64,000 bases of DNA from Candidatus Eiseniibacteriota bacterium (GTDB taxonomy: Bacteria; Orphanbacterota; Orphanbacteria; Orphanbacterales; Orphanbacteraceae): the NCBI GenBank assembly GCA_024276995.1, contig JAJRWB010000031.1:27488-91487 (forward strand), given 5' to 3'. Shown piece after piece: positions 26,996-34,937 of this stretch. How positions within the stretch are numbered: the stretch's first letter is position 1; each line of letters opens with the position of its first letter. Made by a program: the position numbers and the translations under genes. The notes beneath the pieces were generated by a model. The model searched no databases, had not been told where the DNA came from, and worked only from the letters and a program-made list of their open reading frames with translations.

Positions 26996-27682
26996 CTACG
27001 ACTCCTCCGTCTTCTTCTCTTCGTCTCCGCCTTCCGAGGAAGCCGCGCCCTCTTCGGCGCCTTCCGCCTCGGCGCCCTCTTCGGCGCCCTCGGCCTCCTC
27101 TTCCTTCGCCACTTCCTCGATACGCGGCATGGCGATCGAAACGACCGCGGCGTCGCCGGCGGTGAGGAACTCCTCGTTACCGACCTTCTCGATTTCGTCG
27201 ACCCGGATCGTGTCGCCGACCATCATGGAGGTCACATCGATGGTGTACTTCTCCGGAATCTCCCCGGGAAGGGAGAGAATCTGGATCTCTCTTTGGTGTA
27301 CCGCCATGATCCCGCCGTACGTCCGGACCCCCTCCGATTCGCCCTCGATCACCACCGGAACGGCGACGTTGTACTTTCTCGTCATATCCACCTTGAGCAG
27401 ATCGCAATGGATGATATCCCTCGTGGTCGGGTGACGCTGCACTTCACGGATCACCGACTTGACCGGCTCCTTTCCCCCTTCGATGTTCAGGTCGATCAGG
27501 AGGGTGGTTCCCCGGCCCTCCTTCAGCACCGGCAGGAGAGAGGCGGTTTCGATGTTGAGCATCTCCGCCTCGCCGCCCGATCCGTAAAGCACGGCAGGCA
27601 CCACGCCGCAGCGTCTTTGCGCCTTCACTTCACTCTTTTTCGCCCCGCTTCTGCGGGTGACGTTCATTGTCGCTGTCTGCAT
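26996..27682 (-). CDS. rplY: 50S ribosomal protein L25 (Ctc/TL5 form) with acidic tail
   Basis: The 228-residue protein is the long two-domain Ctc form of the 5S rRNA-binding protein: an N-terminal L25 domain (G-V-V-P-A-V-L-Y-G) and a C-terminal beta domain (about 100-185). The last 42 residues are almost entirely Glu/Ala/Gly repeats. The ATG at 27682 follows AGGAGAAGAAG; a Met five codons later is a weaker option. It sits between prs and pth, a common order. Confidence 0.93.
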   Translation of the reverse strand: MQTATMNVTRRSGAKKSEVKAQRRCGVVPAVLYGSGGEAEMLNIETASLLPVLKEGRGTTLLIDLNIEGGKEPVKSVIREVQRHPTTRDIIHCDLLKVDMTRKYNVAVPVVIEGESEGVRTYGGIMAVHQREIQILSLPGEIPEKYTIDVTSMMVGDTIRVDEIEKVGNEEFLTAGDAAVVSIAMPRIEEVAKEEEAEGAEEGAEAEGAEEGAASSEGGDEEKKTEES

Positions 27683-27730
27683 CTTCTTCTTCTCCTGGGG
27701 CTGTCCACCCCGAAGGCATTCGGACCGCCC

Positions 27731-28663
27731 CTACTCCACAAAGAGGGAACTGACCGATTCTTCCCGATGAATCCGCTGTATCGCCTCGCCCAGCAGTCCG
27801 GCCACGCTGAGCACCTCGATCTTGTCACTCCCGCCCTTGAGCGGGATCGTGTCGGTGACGGTAACCTCACGGATCGGTGAATCGTTGATCCGCGAGAGCG
27901 CCTCCCCCGACAGAACCGGATGGGTGCACGCCGCGTAGATATCGAGGGCGCCCTCCGCCTTCAATCTCGCGGCCGCCGCGACGAGCGTGCCCGCCGTGTC
28001 GATCAGGTCGTCCACGATCAGCACGTTCTTGTCCTTCACGTCGCCGATGACGTGGTACACCTCGGCCACGTTCGGCTCCGGCCTCCTCTTGTCGATAATC
28101 GCGAGGTCCGCGCCGAGCCTTTTCGCGTACGCCCGTGACATCTTCACGCTTCCGATATCGGGCGCCACCACCACGAGGTCGCTCAGCCCCTTCCCCTCGT
28201 AATGGCGAACGAGCACGGGAGCCGAGTAGAGATGATCCAGGGGGATATCGAAGAACCCCTGGATCTGGCTCGAGTGCAGGTCCATGGTCAGCACACGGTC
28301 GGCGCCCGCCACGGTGATCAGGTTCGCCACCACCTTGGCGGAAATCGCCACCCGCGGGCGGTCTTTCCTGTCCTGCCGCGCATAGCCGAAGTACGGAATC
28401 ACCGCCGTTACACGGCGCGCGGAAGCCCGCTTCAACGCGTCGATCATCAGCAGGAGCGTCAGCAGGTTCTCGGCGGGCGAAAACGTAGGCTGCACGACAA
28501 AGGCGTCCACACCCCTGGCGTTCTCGCCGATCATCACGTTCACCTCGCCGTCGGCGAAGGAACGGATATGCATCGCCGATAGACGGCTCCCCATGGCGCC
28601 GGCGATCCGCCGGGAAAGCTCCCGGTTCGCAGGTCCGGCAAAGACTTTGCAGCTACCGTTCAT
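27731..28663 (-). CDS. prs: Ribose-phosphate pyrophosphokinase (PRPP synthetase)
   Basis: The 310-residue enzyme makes PRPP from ribose-5-phosphate and ATP for nucleotide, His and Trp synthesis. Motifs: F-A-D-G-E-V-N near residue 34, R-Q-D-R-K-D-R near 95, D-L-H-S-S-Q-I-Q-G-F near 127 and the PRPP-binding V-L-I-V-D-D-L-I-D-T-A-G-T. The ATG at 28663 has GGAGG upstream; extended in-frame sequence would cross the promoter described next. A near-perfect sigma-70-type promoter lies 46 bp upstream. Confidence 0.97.
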   Translation of the reverse strand: MNGSCKVFAGPANRELSRRIAGAMGSRLSAMHIRSFADGEVNVMIGENARGVDAFVVQPTFSPAENLLTLLLMIDALKRASARRVTAVIPYFGYARQDRKDRPRVAISAKVVANLITVAGADRVLTMDLHSSQIQGFFDIPLDHLYSAPVLVRHYEGKGLSDLVVVAPDIGSVKMSRAYAKRLGADLAIIDKRRPEPNVAEVYHVIGDVKDKNVLIVDDLIDTAGTLVAAAARLKAEGALDIYAACTHPVLSGEALSRINDSPIREVTVTDTIPLKGGSDKIEVLSVAGLLGEAIQRIHREESVSSLFVE

Positions 28664-28708
28664 CCTGCCTCCGCGGGCTTCCCGGGCCCCGAAAACCACA
28701 GACGGATC

Positions 28709-28737
28709 ATTATAGGCCCGCGCACGCGGCGAGTCAA
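28709..28737 (-). promoter_or_regulatory. Sigma-70-type promoter upstream of prs
   Basis: On the minus strand TTGACT (28737-28732) and TATAAT (28714-28709) are separated by exactly 17 bp. One mismatch from the -35 consensus and a perfect -10 make this the clearest promoter in the window. It would drive prs, rplY, pth and perhaps the genes beyond, independently of the upstream tRNA-Gln and spoVG. Confidence 0.75.
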
Positions 28738-28821
28738 GAAAAAGTCGACCACTCGGAGAGAGGGGGAAAAGGGGCAACTCGGCGGGGCACAGTCGGTTCC
28801 GCCTCCGCCCCGGTTCGCTGT

Positions 28822-28896
28822 CTGGCTGGGGCGGGAGGATTCGAACCTCCGAATGCGGGCTCCAAAGGCCCGTGCCTTACCGCTTGGCGACGCCCC
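28822..28896 (-). tRNA. tRNA-Gln (anticodon TTG)
   Basis: The 75-nt minus-strand cloverleaf has acceptor stem TGGGGCG/CGCCCCA, the T-arm GGTTCGAATCC and anticodon loop CTTTGGA with anticodon TTG. The U1-A72 pair is typical of tRNA-Gln. The 3' CCA is encoded. It lies between spoVG and prs. Confidence 0.95.
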
Positions 28897-28923
28897 AATA
28901 TCCACACGGAGCGCCCGGCGGGA

Positions 28924-29208
28924 TTACAGAGCGTTCGAGACGACGCCGGAAGGACGGGAGAGTTCCGCCTCGTACTCTCCGATCACCGCGCTCTCGATCC
29001 TCTCCCGCATGGTGCTGTTGATCGGGTGGGCGATGTCCTGGAAGGTGCCGTCCGGTCGTCGCCGGCTCGGCATCGCCACGAACAGGCCCTTGTTCCCCTG
29101 GATCACCTTGAGCCCCCGAACGACGAAACAGTTGTCGAACGTCACACTGGCGAAAGCCTTCAGCTTGTCGTCCGTTCGGATAGTGACACGGACTTCGGAG
29201 ATCTCCAT
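28924..29208 (-). CDS. spoVG: SpoVG-family RNA/DNA-binding regulator
   Basis: The 94-residue protein matches SpoVG: M-E-I-S-E-V-R-V, then K-L-K-A-F-A-S-V-T-F-D-N-C-F-V-V-R, then V-A-M-P-S-R-R and D-I-A-H-P-I. Family members bind nucleic acid and act as global regulators; this bacterium need not sporulate. The ATG at 29208 is preferred over a GTG nine bases earlier because the AGGAGGG is then about ten bases away rather than touching. The ispE-spoVG-prs order is conserved in Gram-positive genomes too. Confidence 0.95.
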   Translation of the reverse strand: MEISEVRVTIRTDDKLKAFASVTFDNCFVVRGLKVIQGNKGLFVAMPSRRRPDGTFQDIAHPINSTMRERIESAVIGEYEAELSRPSGVVSNAL

Positions 29209-29236
29209 TGGGACCACACCCTCCTGGTTTCGACCG

Positions 29237-30121
29237 CTACGCTCCCGAGCAGGTCCGTATCCGGAAACCGCAGCTCACAGGGTGGACGACGGCGGCGAAC
29301 CGGCCGTCGTCAAATCTCGAAAGAAGCGTTCCATCGTTCTCCTCCCGGTCGAGGAAGGCGAAAACCGACGGGCCGCTGCCGCTCATGATCGCGTTGGAAT
29401 GCGCGGCGGAAGAGACGCGATCGATCATTGCCTTGACGATGGGATAGGTGGGCAATACCGCGTCCTCCAGCCGGTTGAATAAGGAGATCCCCCGGGCCGC
29501 CGTTCCCACGCCGGGAACGGATCCGATCCCCATATTAGAAAAGGAAGATCCCCTTGTCAATCGTAATCGATCTAACTCTTTGTAGACCAATGAACTACTT
29601 ATTTCGACCGGCGGCGTTACCAGAAGAAGCCTCTCCGACGCGGCGAGGGAGACGATAGGTTCCACTTCTTCCCCCCTCCCCCGGCAGATCGCGGCGCCGC
29701 CATGAAAGAAGAACGGCACGTCCGAGCCGAGACGACCGCCGAGTTTCTTGAGGTCTTCCGCAGACGCGCCGAGCGACCAGAGCGCCGACAACCCGGCGAG
29801 CACCGCAGCCGCATCGCTGCTTCCTCCGCCGAGGCCGGCGACGGCGGGAATCTTCTTGGCGATTTGGATGGCGCACGCCGCGGGGACGGCGGCTTCGCGG
29901 GCGAGGAGCTTCGCGGCGGCCCAGACGATATTCCCTTCTCCCTGCGGCACCGACGGATCGTCGGCGACCACCGAGAGCGCCTCCGCCTCCTCGAGGGTGA
30001 TCGTGTCGGCGACGGAGACCGCCTGCATCACCGTTTCGATCTCGTGGTAGCCGTCCGGCCGGGGAGGACCGACCTCGAGGGAGAGGTTCACCTTGGCGAA
30101 AGCTTCCACGCGGATCAACAC
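29237..30121 (-). CDS. ispE: 4-diphosphocytidyl-2-C-methyl-D-erythritol kinase
   Basis: IspE is the GHMP kinase of the non-mevalonate isoprenoid pathway. The 294-residue protein shows A-K-V-N-L-S-L with R-P-D-G-Y-H-E-I near the N terminus, the ATP-binding P-A-V-A-G-L-G-G-G-S-S-D-A-A-A near 92-106, and the C-terminal M-S-G-S-G-P-S-V-F-A glycine motif. It starts with GTG, 10 bp after the UbiA-family gene. Its product route supplies prenyl chains that the neighbouring prenyltransferase and GGGP synthase could use. Confidence 0.95.
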   Translation of the reverse strand: MLIRVEAFAKVNLSLEVGPPRPDGYHEIETVMQAVSVADTITLEEAEALSVVADDPSVPQGEGNIVWAAAKLLAREAAVPAACAIQIAKKIPAVAGLGGGSSDAAAVLAGLSALWSLGASAEDLKKLGGRLGSDVPFFFHGGAAICRGRGEEVEPIVSLAASERLLLVTPPVEISSSLVYKELDRLRLTRGSSFSNMGIGSVPGVGTAARGISLFNRLEDAVLPTYPIVKAMIDRVSSAAHSNAIMSGSGPSVFAFLDREENDGTLLSRFDDGRFAAVVHPVSCGFRIRTCSGA

Positions 30122-30131
30122 TCACCCCCGG

Positions 30132-31019
30132 TCAGGGAATGTAGAGAATCACGAGGACCGCCGCGGTCCACAGGGCGATGTTCACCAAGGTCGGCCTGTC
30201 GGAGAGGAGCGCCTCGGCCGGGTTCCCCCCCATCCCCTTCTGCAGAACGAGGTACATGTAGCGGAAGAGGCCGTACGTGACGAAGGGGATCGTATAGATC
30301 AGCCCGTCGGTTCCGAACTTCGCCACCGTGTCGGGCCAGATCGTGTAGAGCGAGAACGAGAGCATCGTCGCGCCGGTGGTGACGGCGATGATGTGATCGA
30401 TCAGCTCGACGGTGTACTTGCCGAGCGCCGCCCTGTGGGAGGCGGCTCCTTCGTCGAGGAGCACCAATTCGTTCCTCCTCTTGCAGACCGCGAGAAAGAG
30501 AGAGCCGAAGAAGGTGCATACCAGAAGCCACGGGGAGAGAAGCACCTCGGGGTCGACCGCCCGGAGCGCCTGGACGCCCGCGATCGCCCGGATCAGGAAG
30601 CCGATGGAGATCGAAAGAACGTCGAGGATCACCATGTGTTTCAGCCGGTACGAATACGCCACGTTGAGGACGAAGTAGATCGCCAAGCACAGCCCGAAAC
30701 CGGGCCAGATGAGGAACCCGGCGAGCATCGAACCGGCGGCGAGAATCGCGACCGCGCTCCAGGCGACGGCGGGGGAGAGCGCACTCGATGCGATCGGCCT
30801 GTTCCTTTTCACCGGATGGGCGCGGTCTTTCTCGCGGTCGACGAGATCGTTCAGGATATAGATGCTCGACGCGACGAACGAGAAGAGGAGAAAACCCTCG
30901 GCCGCGCGAAAAAGGAAGGGAAGCTCGAACGCATGATGAGAAAAGACGAGCCCGGCGAAGAGAAGAACATTCTTCGACCATTCCTTCGGCCGGCACGAGC
31001 AGATCAGGGCGCTCAGCAT
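30132..31019 (-). CDS. UbiA-superfamily prenyltransferase (decaprenyl-phosphate phosphoribosyltransferase-like)
   Basis: The 295-residue membrane protein has the UbiA motif N-D-L-V-D-R-E-K-D-R-A-H-P-V-K-R-N-R-P-I-A (about 57-77) and the second region Y-S-Y-R-L-K-H-M-V-I-L-D-V. The order of motifs and the R-P-K-E-W-S-K-N-V N terminus match the DPPR-synthase branch, which attaches phosphoribose to polyprenyl phosphate to start decaprenyl-phosphoarabinose synthesis. An ether-lipid (DGGGP) role is less likely by motif but worth keeping open because a GGGP synthase is in the window. Start overlaps the udk stop by one base. Confidence 0.82.
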   Translation of the reverse strand: MLSALICSCRPKEWSKNVLLFAGLVFSHHAFELPFLFRAAEGFLLFSFVASSIYILNDLVDREKDRAHPVKRNRPIASSALSPAVAWSAVAILAAGSMLAGFLIWPGFGLCLAIYFVLNVAYSYRLKHMVILDVLSISIGFLIRAIAGVQALRAVDPEVLLSPWLLVCTFFGSLFLAVCKRRNELVLLDEGAASHRAALGKYTVELIDHIIAVTTGATMLSFSLYTIWPDTVAKFGTDGLIYTIPFVTYGLFRYMYLVLQKGMGGNPAEALLSDRPTLVNIALWTAAVLVILYIP

Positions 31020-31648
31020 TACTCCCCCCCCTCGGAAAGGATGTCCCGGATGCGCGAGAGAATCATGTCGATCGCCACCTGGTTGTGCCCTCCCCGGGGG
31101 ACGACGAGATCGGCGTAGCGCTTCGACGGCTCGACGAACTGCTGGTGCATCGGCTTGACCGTCCTGAGATACTGCTCGATGGCGGAAGGGATCGTTCTCC
31201 CCCTGTCGCGCACATCCCGCCGGAGCCTTCGGATCAGCCGCTCGTCCTCGTCGCAGTCGACGAAAATGCGGATGCTCATCCGGCTGCGCAGCTCCGGGTT
31301 CTCGAGCACCAGGATTCCCTCGAGGAGGATGACCGGCGACGGCACCACGGTGACCGTCTTTTCGGTGCGCGTGTGATCGACGAAGCTGTAGACCGGGCGT
31401 TCCACCGCCTTGTTATCGAGCAGCTCGGCGATGTGGCGAAGAAGGAGTTCGTTGTCGAAGGCGCCCGGGTGGTCGTAGTTGATCTGTGCCCTCTCTTCGA
31501 AGGTGAGATCGCTCCGGTCGAGGTAATAGGCGTCATGGCTGAGAATCGCCACGCCTCGCCCCCGCAGCTCGCGGGCGAGCCTCACCGAGAGGGTCGTTTT
31601 CCCCGAGCCGCTCCCCCCCGCGAGGCCGATCACCACCGGTTGCGCCAT
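31019..31648 (-). CDS. udk: Uridine kinase
   Basis: The 209-residue P-loop kinase phosphorylates uridine and cytidine in pyrimidine salvage. It begins I-G-L-A-G-G-S-G-S-G-K-T-T (Walker A), has D-A-Y-Y-L-D-R-S-D, the N-Y-D-H-P-G-A-F-D segment and V-P-R-G-G-H-N near the C terminus. The ATG at 31648 with AGGGGAA upstream is used; the longer frame would overlap the preceding transporter gene. Confidence 0.94.
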   Translation of the reverse strand: MAQPVVIGLAGGSGSGKTTLSVRLARELRGRGVAILSHDAYYLDRSDLTFEERAQINYDHPGAFDNELLLRHIAELLDNKAVERPVYSFVDHTRTEKTVTVVPSPVILLEGILVLENPELRSRMSIRIFVDCDEDERLIRRLRRDVRDRGRTIPSAIEQYLRTVKPMHQQFVEPSKRYADLVVPRGGHNQVAIDMILSRIRDILSEGGE

Positions 31649-31673
31649 TTCCCCTGTCCTGGTCCGCGACCGC

Positions 31674-32033
31674 TCACGACCGGGAGACGAGAAACACGCC
31701 GCCACAGATCACGAGGGTTCCGAGGATCCGGTAGAAATCCACGTCTTCCTTGAAGAGAAACCGGGAGGCCACCACCACCACCACGTAGCTGAAGCTCACC
31801 ATCGGGTAGGCCCAGCTCACCTCCACCCGCGAAAGAACGATCATCCACACGAGCGCCGAGAGTCCATACAGGATGAATCCGGTCACCACGTACGGATTCG
31901 CGAAGGCGCCGACCATTTTCTCGATCACGTGGGACTGGGTGATCTTGCCCACCGTATTCATCCCGTATTTCAAAGTGAGCTGTCCGATCGACCCGAGGGT
32001 TACACAGAAGAGAATCATCAACAGGTTCTTCAC
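31674..32033 (-). CDS. Small EamA/SMR-type membrane transporter
   Basis: The 119-residue protein has four predicted membrane helices and matches the small multidrug-resistance/EamA half-transporter type, similar to ArnE/ArnF-like lipid-carrier flippase subunits (G-S-I-G-Q-L-T-L-K-Y-G near the N terminus). A GTG start is used. It lies downstream of a sugar-transferase cluster, so a role in flipping a lipid-linked sugar is plausible but unproven. Confidence 0.75.
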   Translation of the reverse strand: MKNLLMILFCVTLGSIGQLTLKYGMNTVGKITQSHVIEKMVGAFANPYVVTGFILYGLSALVWMIVLSRVEVSWAYPMVSFSYVVVVVASRFLFKEDVDFYRILGTLVICGGVFLVSRS

Positions 32034-32136
32034 CGAGCCAGTCCTTTCCGAGCTCGGCCGCCGGCCACCAGACGCCGGCCCCTCGCTGCATGAACGCTCA
32101 TGTTAGCCAATCCATCGGGGGAAGCGCAAGACGAAA

Positions 32137-33552
32137 TCAGGCGGCGGGCTGGGATGAACTCGACTCGAGGGCGTGGCTCATCACATGACGGAATGTGAGA
32201 AGGAGGATCTTCAGGTCGAGGAGAAGAGACCAGTTTTCCACGTAGAACAGATCGTAGCGCGTCCGCTCCTCCACCGAGGTGTCCCCGCGAAGGCCATGGA
32301 CCTGGGCCCATCCGGTCATGCCCGATTTCACTCGATGGCGGTCGAAATAGCGGGGGATTTCCCGCTCGAACCGGCGGACGAAGTACGGTCGTTCCGGTCG
32401 GGGACCGACGAGTGCCATCCGGCCGGTGAGCACATTCCACAGCTGCGGCAGCTCGTCGAGGCTCGTGCGCCTGAGGAACGCCCCGATCCGCGTACAGCGA
32501 CTATCGTCGCGCCCGGCGAAGACGGGGCCGGTTTTCGACTCGGCGCCGGTCACCATGGTGCGGAACTTGTAGATCCGGAACACTCGTCCGTCCCGGCCGA
32601 TCCGGGTCTGGGCATAGAAGATCGGACCGGGCGAATCGAGCCGGATCGCCGCGGCGAGAAGCGGGAGGAGCGGGAGGAGCGCGACGAGGAGAACGAGAGA
32701 GAAGGCGATGTCGAACGAGCGCTTCACGAAGCGGTTCCACGATTCGAGGGGGAAGCCCTTCACACCGAGGAGAGGGATGCCGTCCATTTCGCTGAGACGC
32801 ACCCTCTCGCCGAAGCGCCCGTAGAGATCGGGAACGATTTCCACCTCGAGGGGAAGCGATTCGCACGATCGGATCACCTCCACCGTCTTCTCACGCATCT
32901 CGTGTGGAAGGGCGATGAACACCTTGTCGATCTGCTCGTCGCGGGCAATGCGCGCCACGTCACCGGTGTCCCCCAGGAGCGGCGCGCCTTCCGGCGGTTC
33001 GATTCCGTCGGCGGCGGCGAAGCCGACGAGATGGTAGCCGAATTCGGGCCGACCTTCGATGCGGGCCATCACCTCGCGGGCAAGCCGTCCCCCTCCGACA
33101 AGGAGGACACGCTGCACATCGTAGCCGCGACGGCGGATCCATGTCCGGAACGCACGCACCGCCTGGCGCGAGAAAAGGAGCGTCACGAAGGCGAGGGGGA
33201 TCGCCAGGAAAAGGAAGATCCTCGAATACGACACGCCCCTGTAAAGGAAGCCGGCCGACATGGTGAAGAGCGAGCCGAGGAGAGTCCCCTTCAAGAGGAG
33301 GAGCGCCTCGTCGGTCCGGTTCAAACCCTTCCGTGGATCATAAAGGCCGAGAAAGCCGAAGAGAACGGACCAGCCCGACGCGACGATCACGATGCCGGGA
33401 AGGTACTTTTCAAAGGGGGGGATCCCCTCGGGCGACGCGAACCAACCCGAGCCGAAACGGATCCAGAAGGCGGCGGACACGGCGAAAACCACCGACAGCC
33501 AGTCGGAGAGGAGTGAGAGCACCGCCATAGTGAGTGGCGCCTTCTTGTGCAT
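32137..33552 (-). CDS. Polyprenyl-phosphate sugar-1-phosphate transferase (exopolysaccharide initiating)
   Basis: The 471-residue protein loads the first sugar phosphate onto undecaprenyl phosphate. Four N-terminal membrane helices (about 1-125) precede a Rossmann-like central domain (G-G-G-R-L-A-R-E-V near 142) and the C-terminal bacterial sugar-transferase domain: [16 protein letters not shown], and [22 protein letters not shown]. The ATG at 33552 has GGAGGG five bases upstream. The nucleotide-sugar donor is unknown. Confidence 0.92.
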   Translation of the reverse strand: MHKKAPLTMAVLSLLSDWLSVVFAVSAAFWIRFGSGWFASPEGIPPFEKYLPGIVIVASGWSVLFGFLGLYDPRKGLNRTDEALLLLKGTLLGSLFTMSAGFLYRGVSYSRIFLFLAIPLAFVTLLFSRQAVRAFRTWIRRRGYDVQRVLLVGGGRLAREVMARIEGRPEFGYHLVGFAAADGIEPPEGAPLLGDTGDVARIARDEQIDKVFIALPHEMREKTVEVIRSCESLPLEVEIVPDLYGRFGERVRLSEMDGIPLLGVKGFPLESWNRFVKRSFDIAFSLVLLVALLPLLPLLAAAIRLDSPGPIFYAQTRIGRDGRVFRIYKFRTMVTGAESKTGPVFAGRDDSRCTRIGAFLRRTSLDELPQLWNVLTGRMALVGPRPERPYFVRRFEREIPRYFDRHRVKSGMTGWAQVHGLRGDTSVEERTRYDLFYVENWSLLLDLKILLLTFRHVMSHALESSSSQPAA

Positions 33553-33604
33553 GCGAACCCTCCAGGAGCAGCCCACGCCCCCTGTGGGCAGAGTGCGACT
33601 TATA

Positions 33605-33633
33605 AGGATAATTTACGGGGCTGCGCCCGGCAA
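33605..33633 (-). promoter_or_regulatory. Possible promoter for the sugar transferase
   Basis: In the 173-bp gap before the sugar-transferase gene, the minus strand has TTGCCG (33633-33628) and TATCCT (33610-33605) separated by 17 bp. The AT-rich stretch stands out against GC-rich surroundings. Both hexamers are imperfect, so this is weak evidence. Confidence 0.3.
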
Positions 33634-33725
33634 GCGGAAACGGGGGAGAGGCCGGCACGGGGAAGGCTTCGTCGTTCCGGTACGAGAGGCGGCAGCACTC
33701 CCGCGTGGACCCCCGTTGCGGTCGG

Positions 33726-34937
33726 TCACGGGGCCCGCCGTTCGAGCAAGGCTTCCTCTTCGAAGAGAAGTTTCAAAATCCTTTCACGAAAAACCGACCG
33801 GTCGAAGCGCTTCGCGTTCTCCCTCAGATATGCCGGATCGAAGTCGATTCGTGCAGCCCGTTCCACGGCGTTGCAGATAGCATCCGGGTCGGAACGATCG
33901 AAGAAGAGGCCGGTTCCTTCGCCCTGGTGTTCGCCGGCATCGACTACCGTCTCGAGCGCCCCGCCGGCGCGAAGGGCGATCACGGGACATCCCGCCGCCT
34001 GCGCCTCGAGGGGAACGATGCCGAAATCCTCCTCGCCGGGAAAGATGAGCGCCCTGGCTTCCTCGTAGAGGCGGGCCACGCCGGAATCGTCCACCCATCC
34101 CCGAAACTCGATGTTCGGCCCGGCGATCGATTCGAGATGGGACCGCTCCACGCCGCGGCCCACGATGACGAGCCGTTCGCCGAGGCGGTTGAACGCGAGG
34201 ACGGCGCTTTCGACGCGCTTGTACGGAACGAGGGCGGTGACCATGAGGTAGTAGTCGCGCCGCACCCGGTCGCAGCGAAACCGGGAGAGATCGACGGGAG
34301 GATAGATCACCTCGGAGTGCCTCCCGTAGATCTCCTCGATCCGGCCGGCGACGTTCCGCGAGTTCGCGATGTAGCGATCCACCCTTCCCGCGGTGCGCCG
34401 GTCCCACCGGCGAAGGAGCGCCGCCACCGGGGGCATGAACATCTTCACCGCCCGACCGCTGCGACGATGATTGAAGTATTCATCATAAAATTTCCATACG
34501 TAACGCATGGGGGTATGGCAGTAGCACACATGCCGCGCTTTCGATCGGGGAATCGCCCCCTTGGCGACGCAGTGGCTCGTGGATAGAACGAAATCGAAGG
34601 TCGATAGATCGAACCGTTCGACCGCCGCCGGAAAAAGGGGGAGATAGCGCTGGTGAAGGCGGTGCGCGCCGGGAAGGCGATCGATGAAGGATGTGCGGAT
34701 CTCCATCGCCTCGATGCGCCGTGAGAGCCGCCCGGGAATATGAACGAGGGTGTGCACCACGGCGCGGGGAAGAAGCTCGCAGAGAAGGTCGAGCACCCAC
34801 TCCCCCCCCCGCATCCCCGTGAGCCAATCATGAACGATCGCCACGTTCGCCCCGGCGAAGGGGAGAGAACCTTCCGCCGTCCGATCACGCGCGCCGGGCG
34901 CGCCCTCAGCGGCACTCCCCTCACTCACCGAGCACAT
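33726..34937 (-). CDS. Glycosyltransferase family 4
   Basis: The 403-residue GT-B glycosyltransferase has A-I-V-H-D-W-L-T-G-M-R-G-G-E at the start of its N-terminal domain, Y-C-H-T-P-M-R-Y near 140, the V-D-R-Y-I-A-N-S hinge segment, Y-P-P-V-D and the C-terminal E-x7-E-type region around F-P-G-E-E-D-F-G-I-V-P-L-E-A-Q-A-A-G-C-P-V. The ATG lies 17 bp inside the upstream glycosyltransferase, so an internal GTG nearby is an alternative. Donor and acceptor are unknown. Confidence 0.9.
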   Translation of the reverse strand: MCSVSEGSAAEGAPGARDRTAEGSLPFAGANVAIVHDWLTGMRGGEWVLDLLCELLPRAVVHTLVHIPGRLSRRIEAMEIRTSFIDRLPGAHRLHQRYLPLFPAAVERFDLSTFDFVLSTSHCVAKGAIPRSKARHVCYCHTPMRYVWKFYDEYFNHRRSGRAVKMFMPPVAALLRRWDRRTAGRVDRYIANSRNVAGRIEEIYGRHSEVIYPPVDLSRFRCDRVRRDYYLMVTALVPYKRVESAVLAFNRLGERLVIVGRGVERSHLESIAGPNIEFRGWVDDSGVARLYEEARALIFPGEEDFGIVPLEAQAAGCPVIALRAGGALETVVDAGEHQGEGTGLFFDRSDPDAICNAVERAARIDFDPAYLRENAKRFDRSVFRERILKLLFEEEALLERRAP

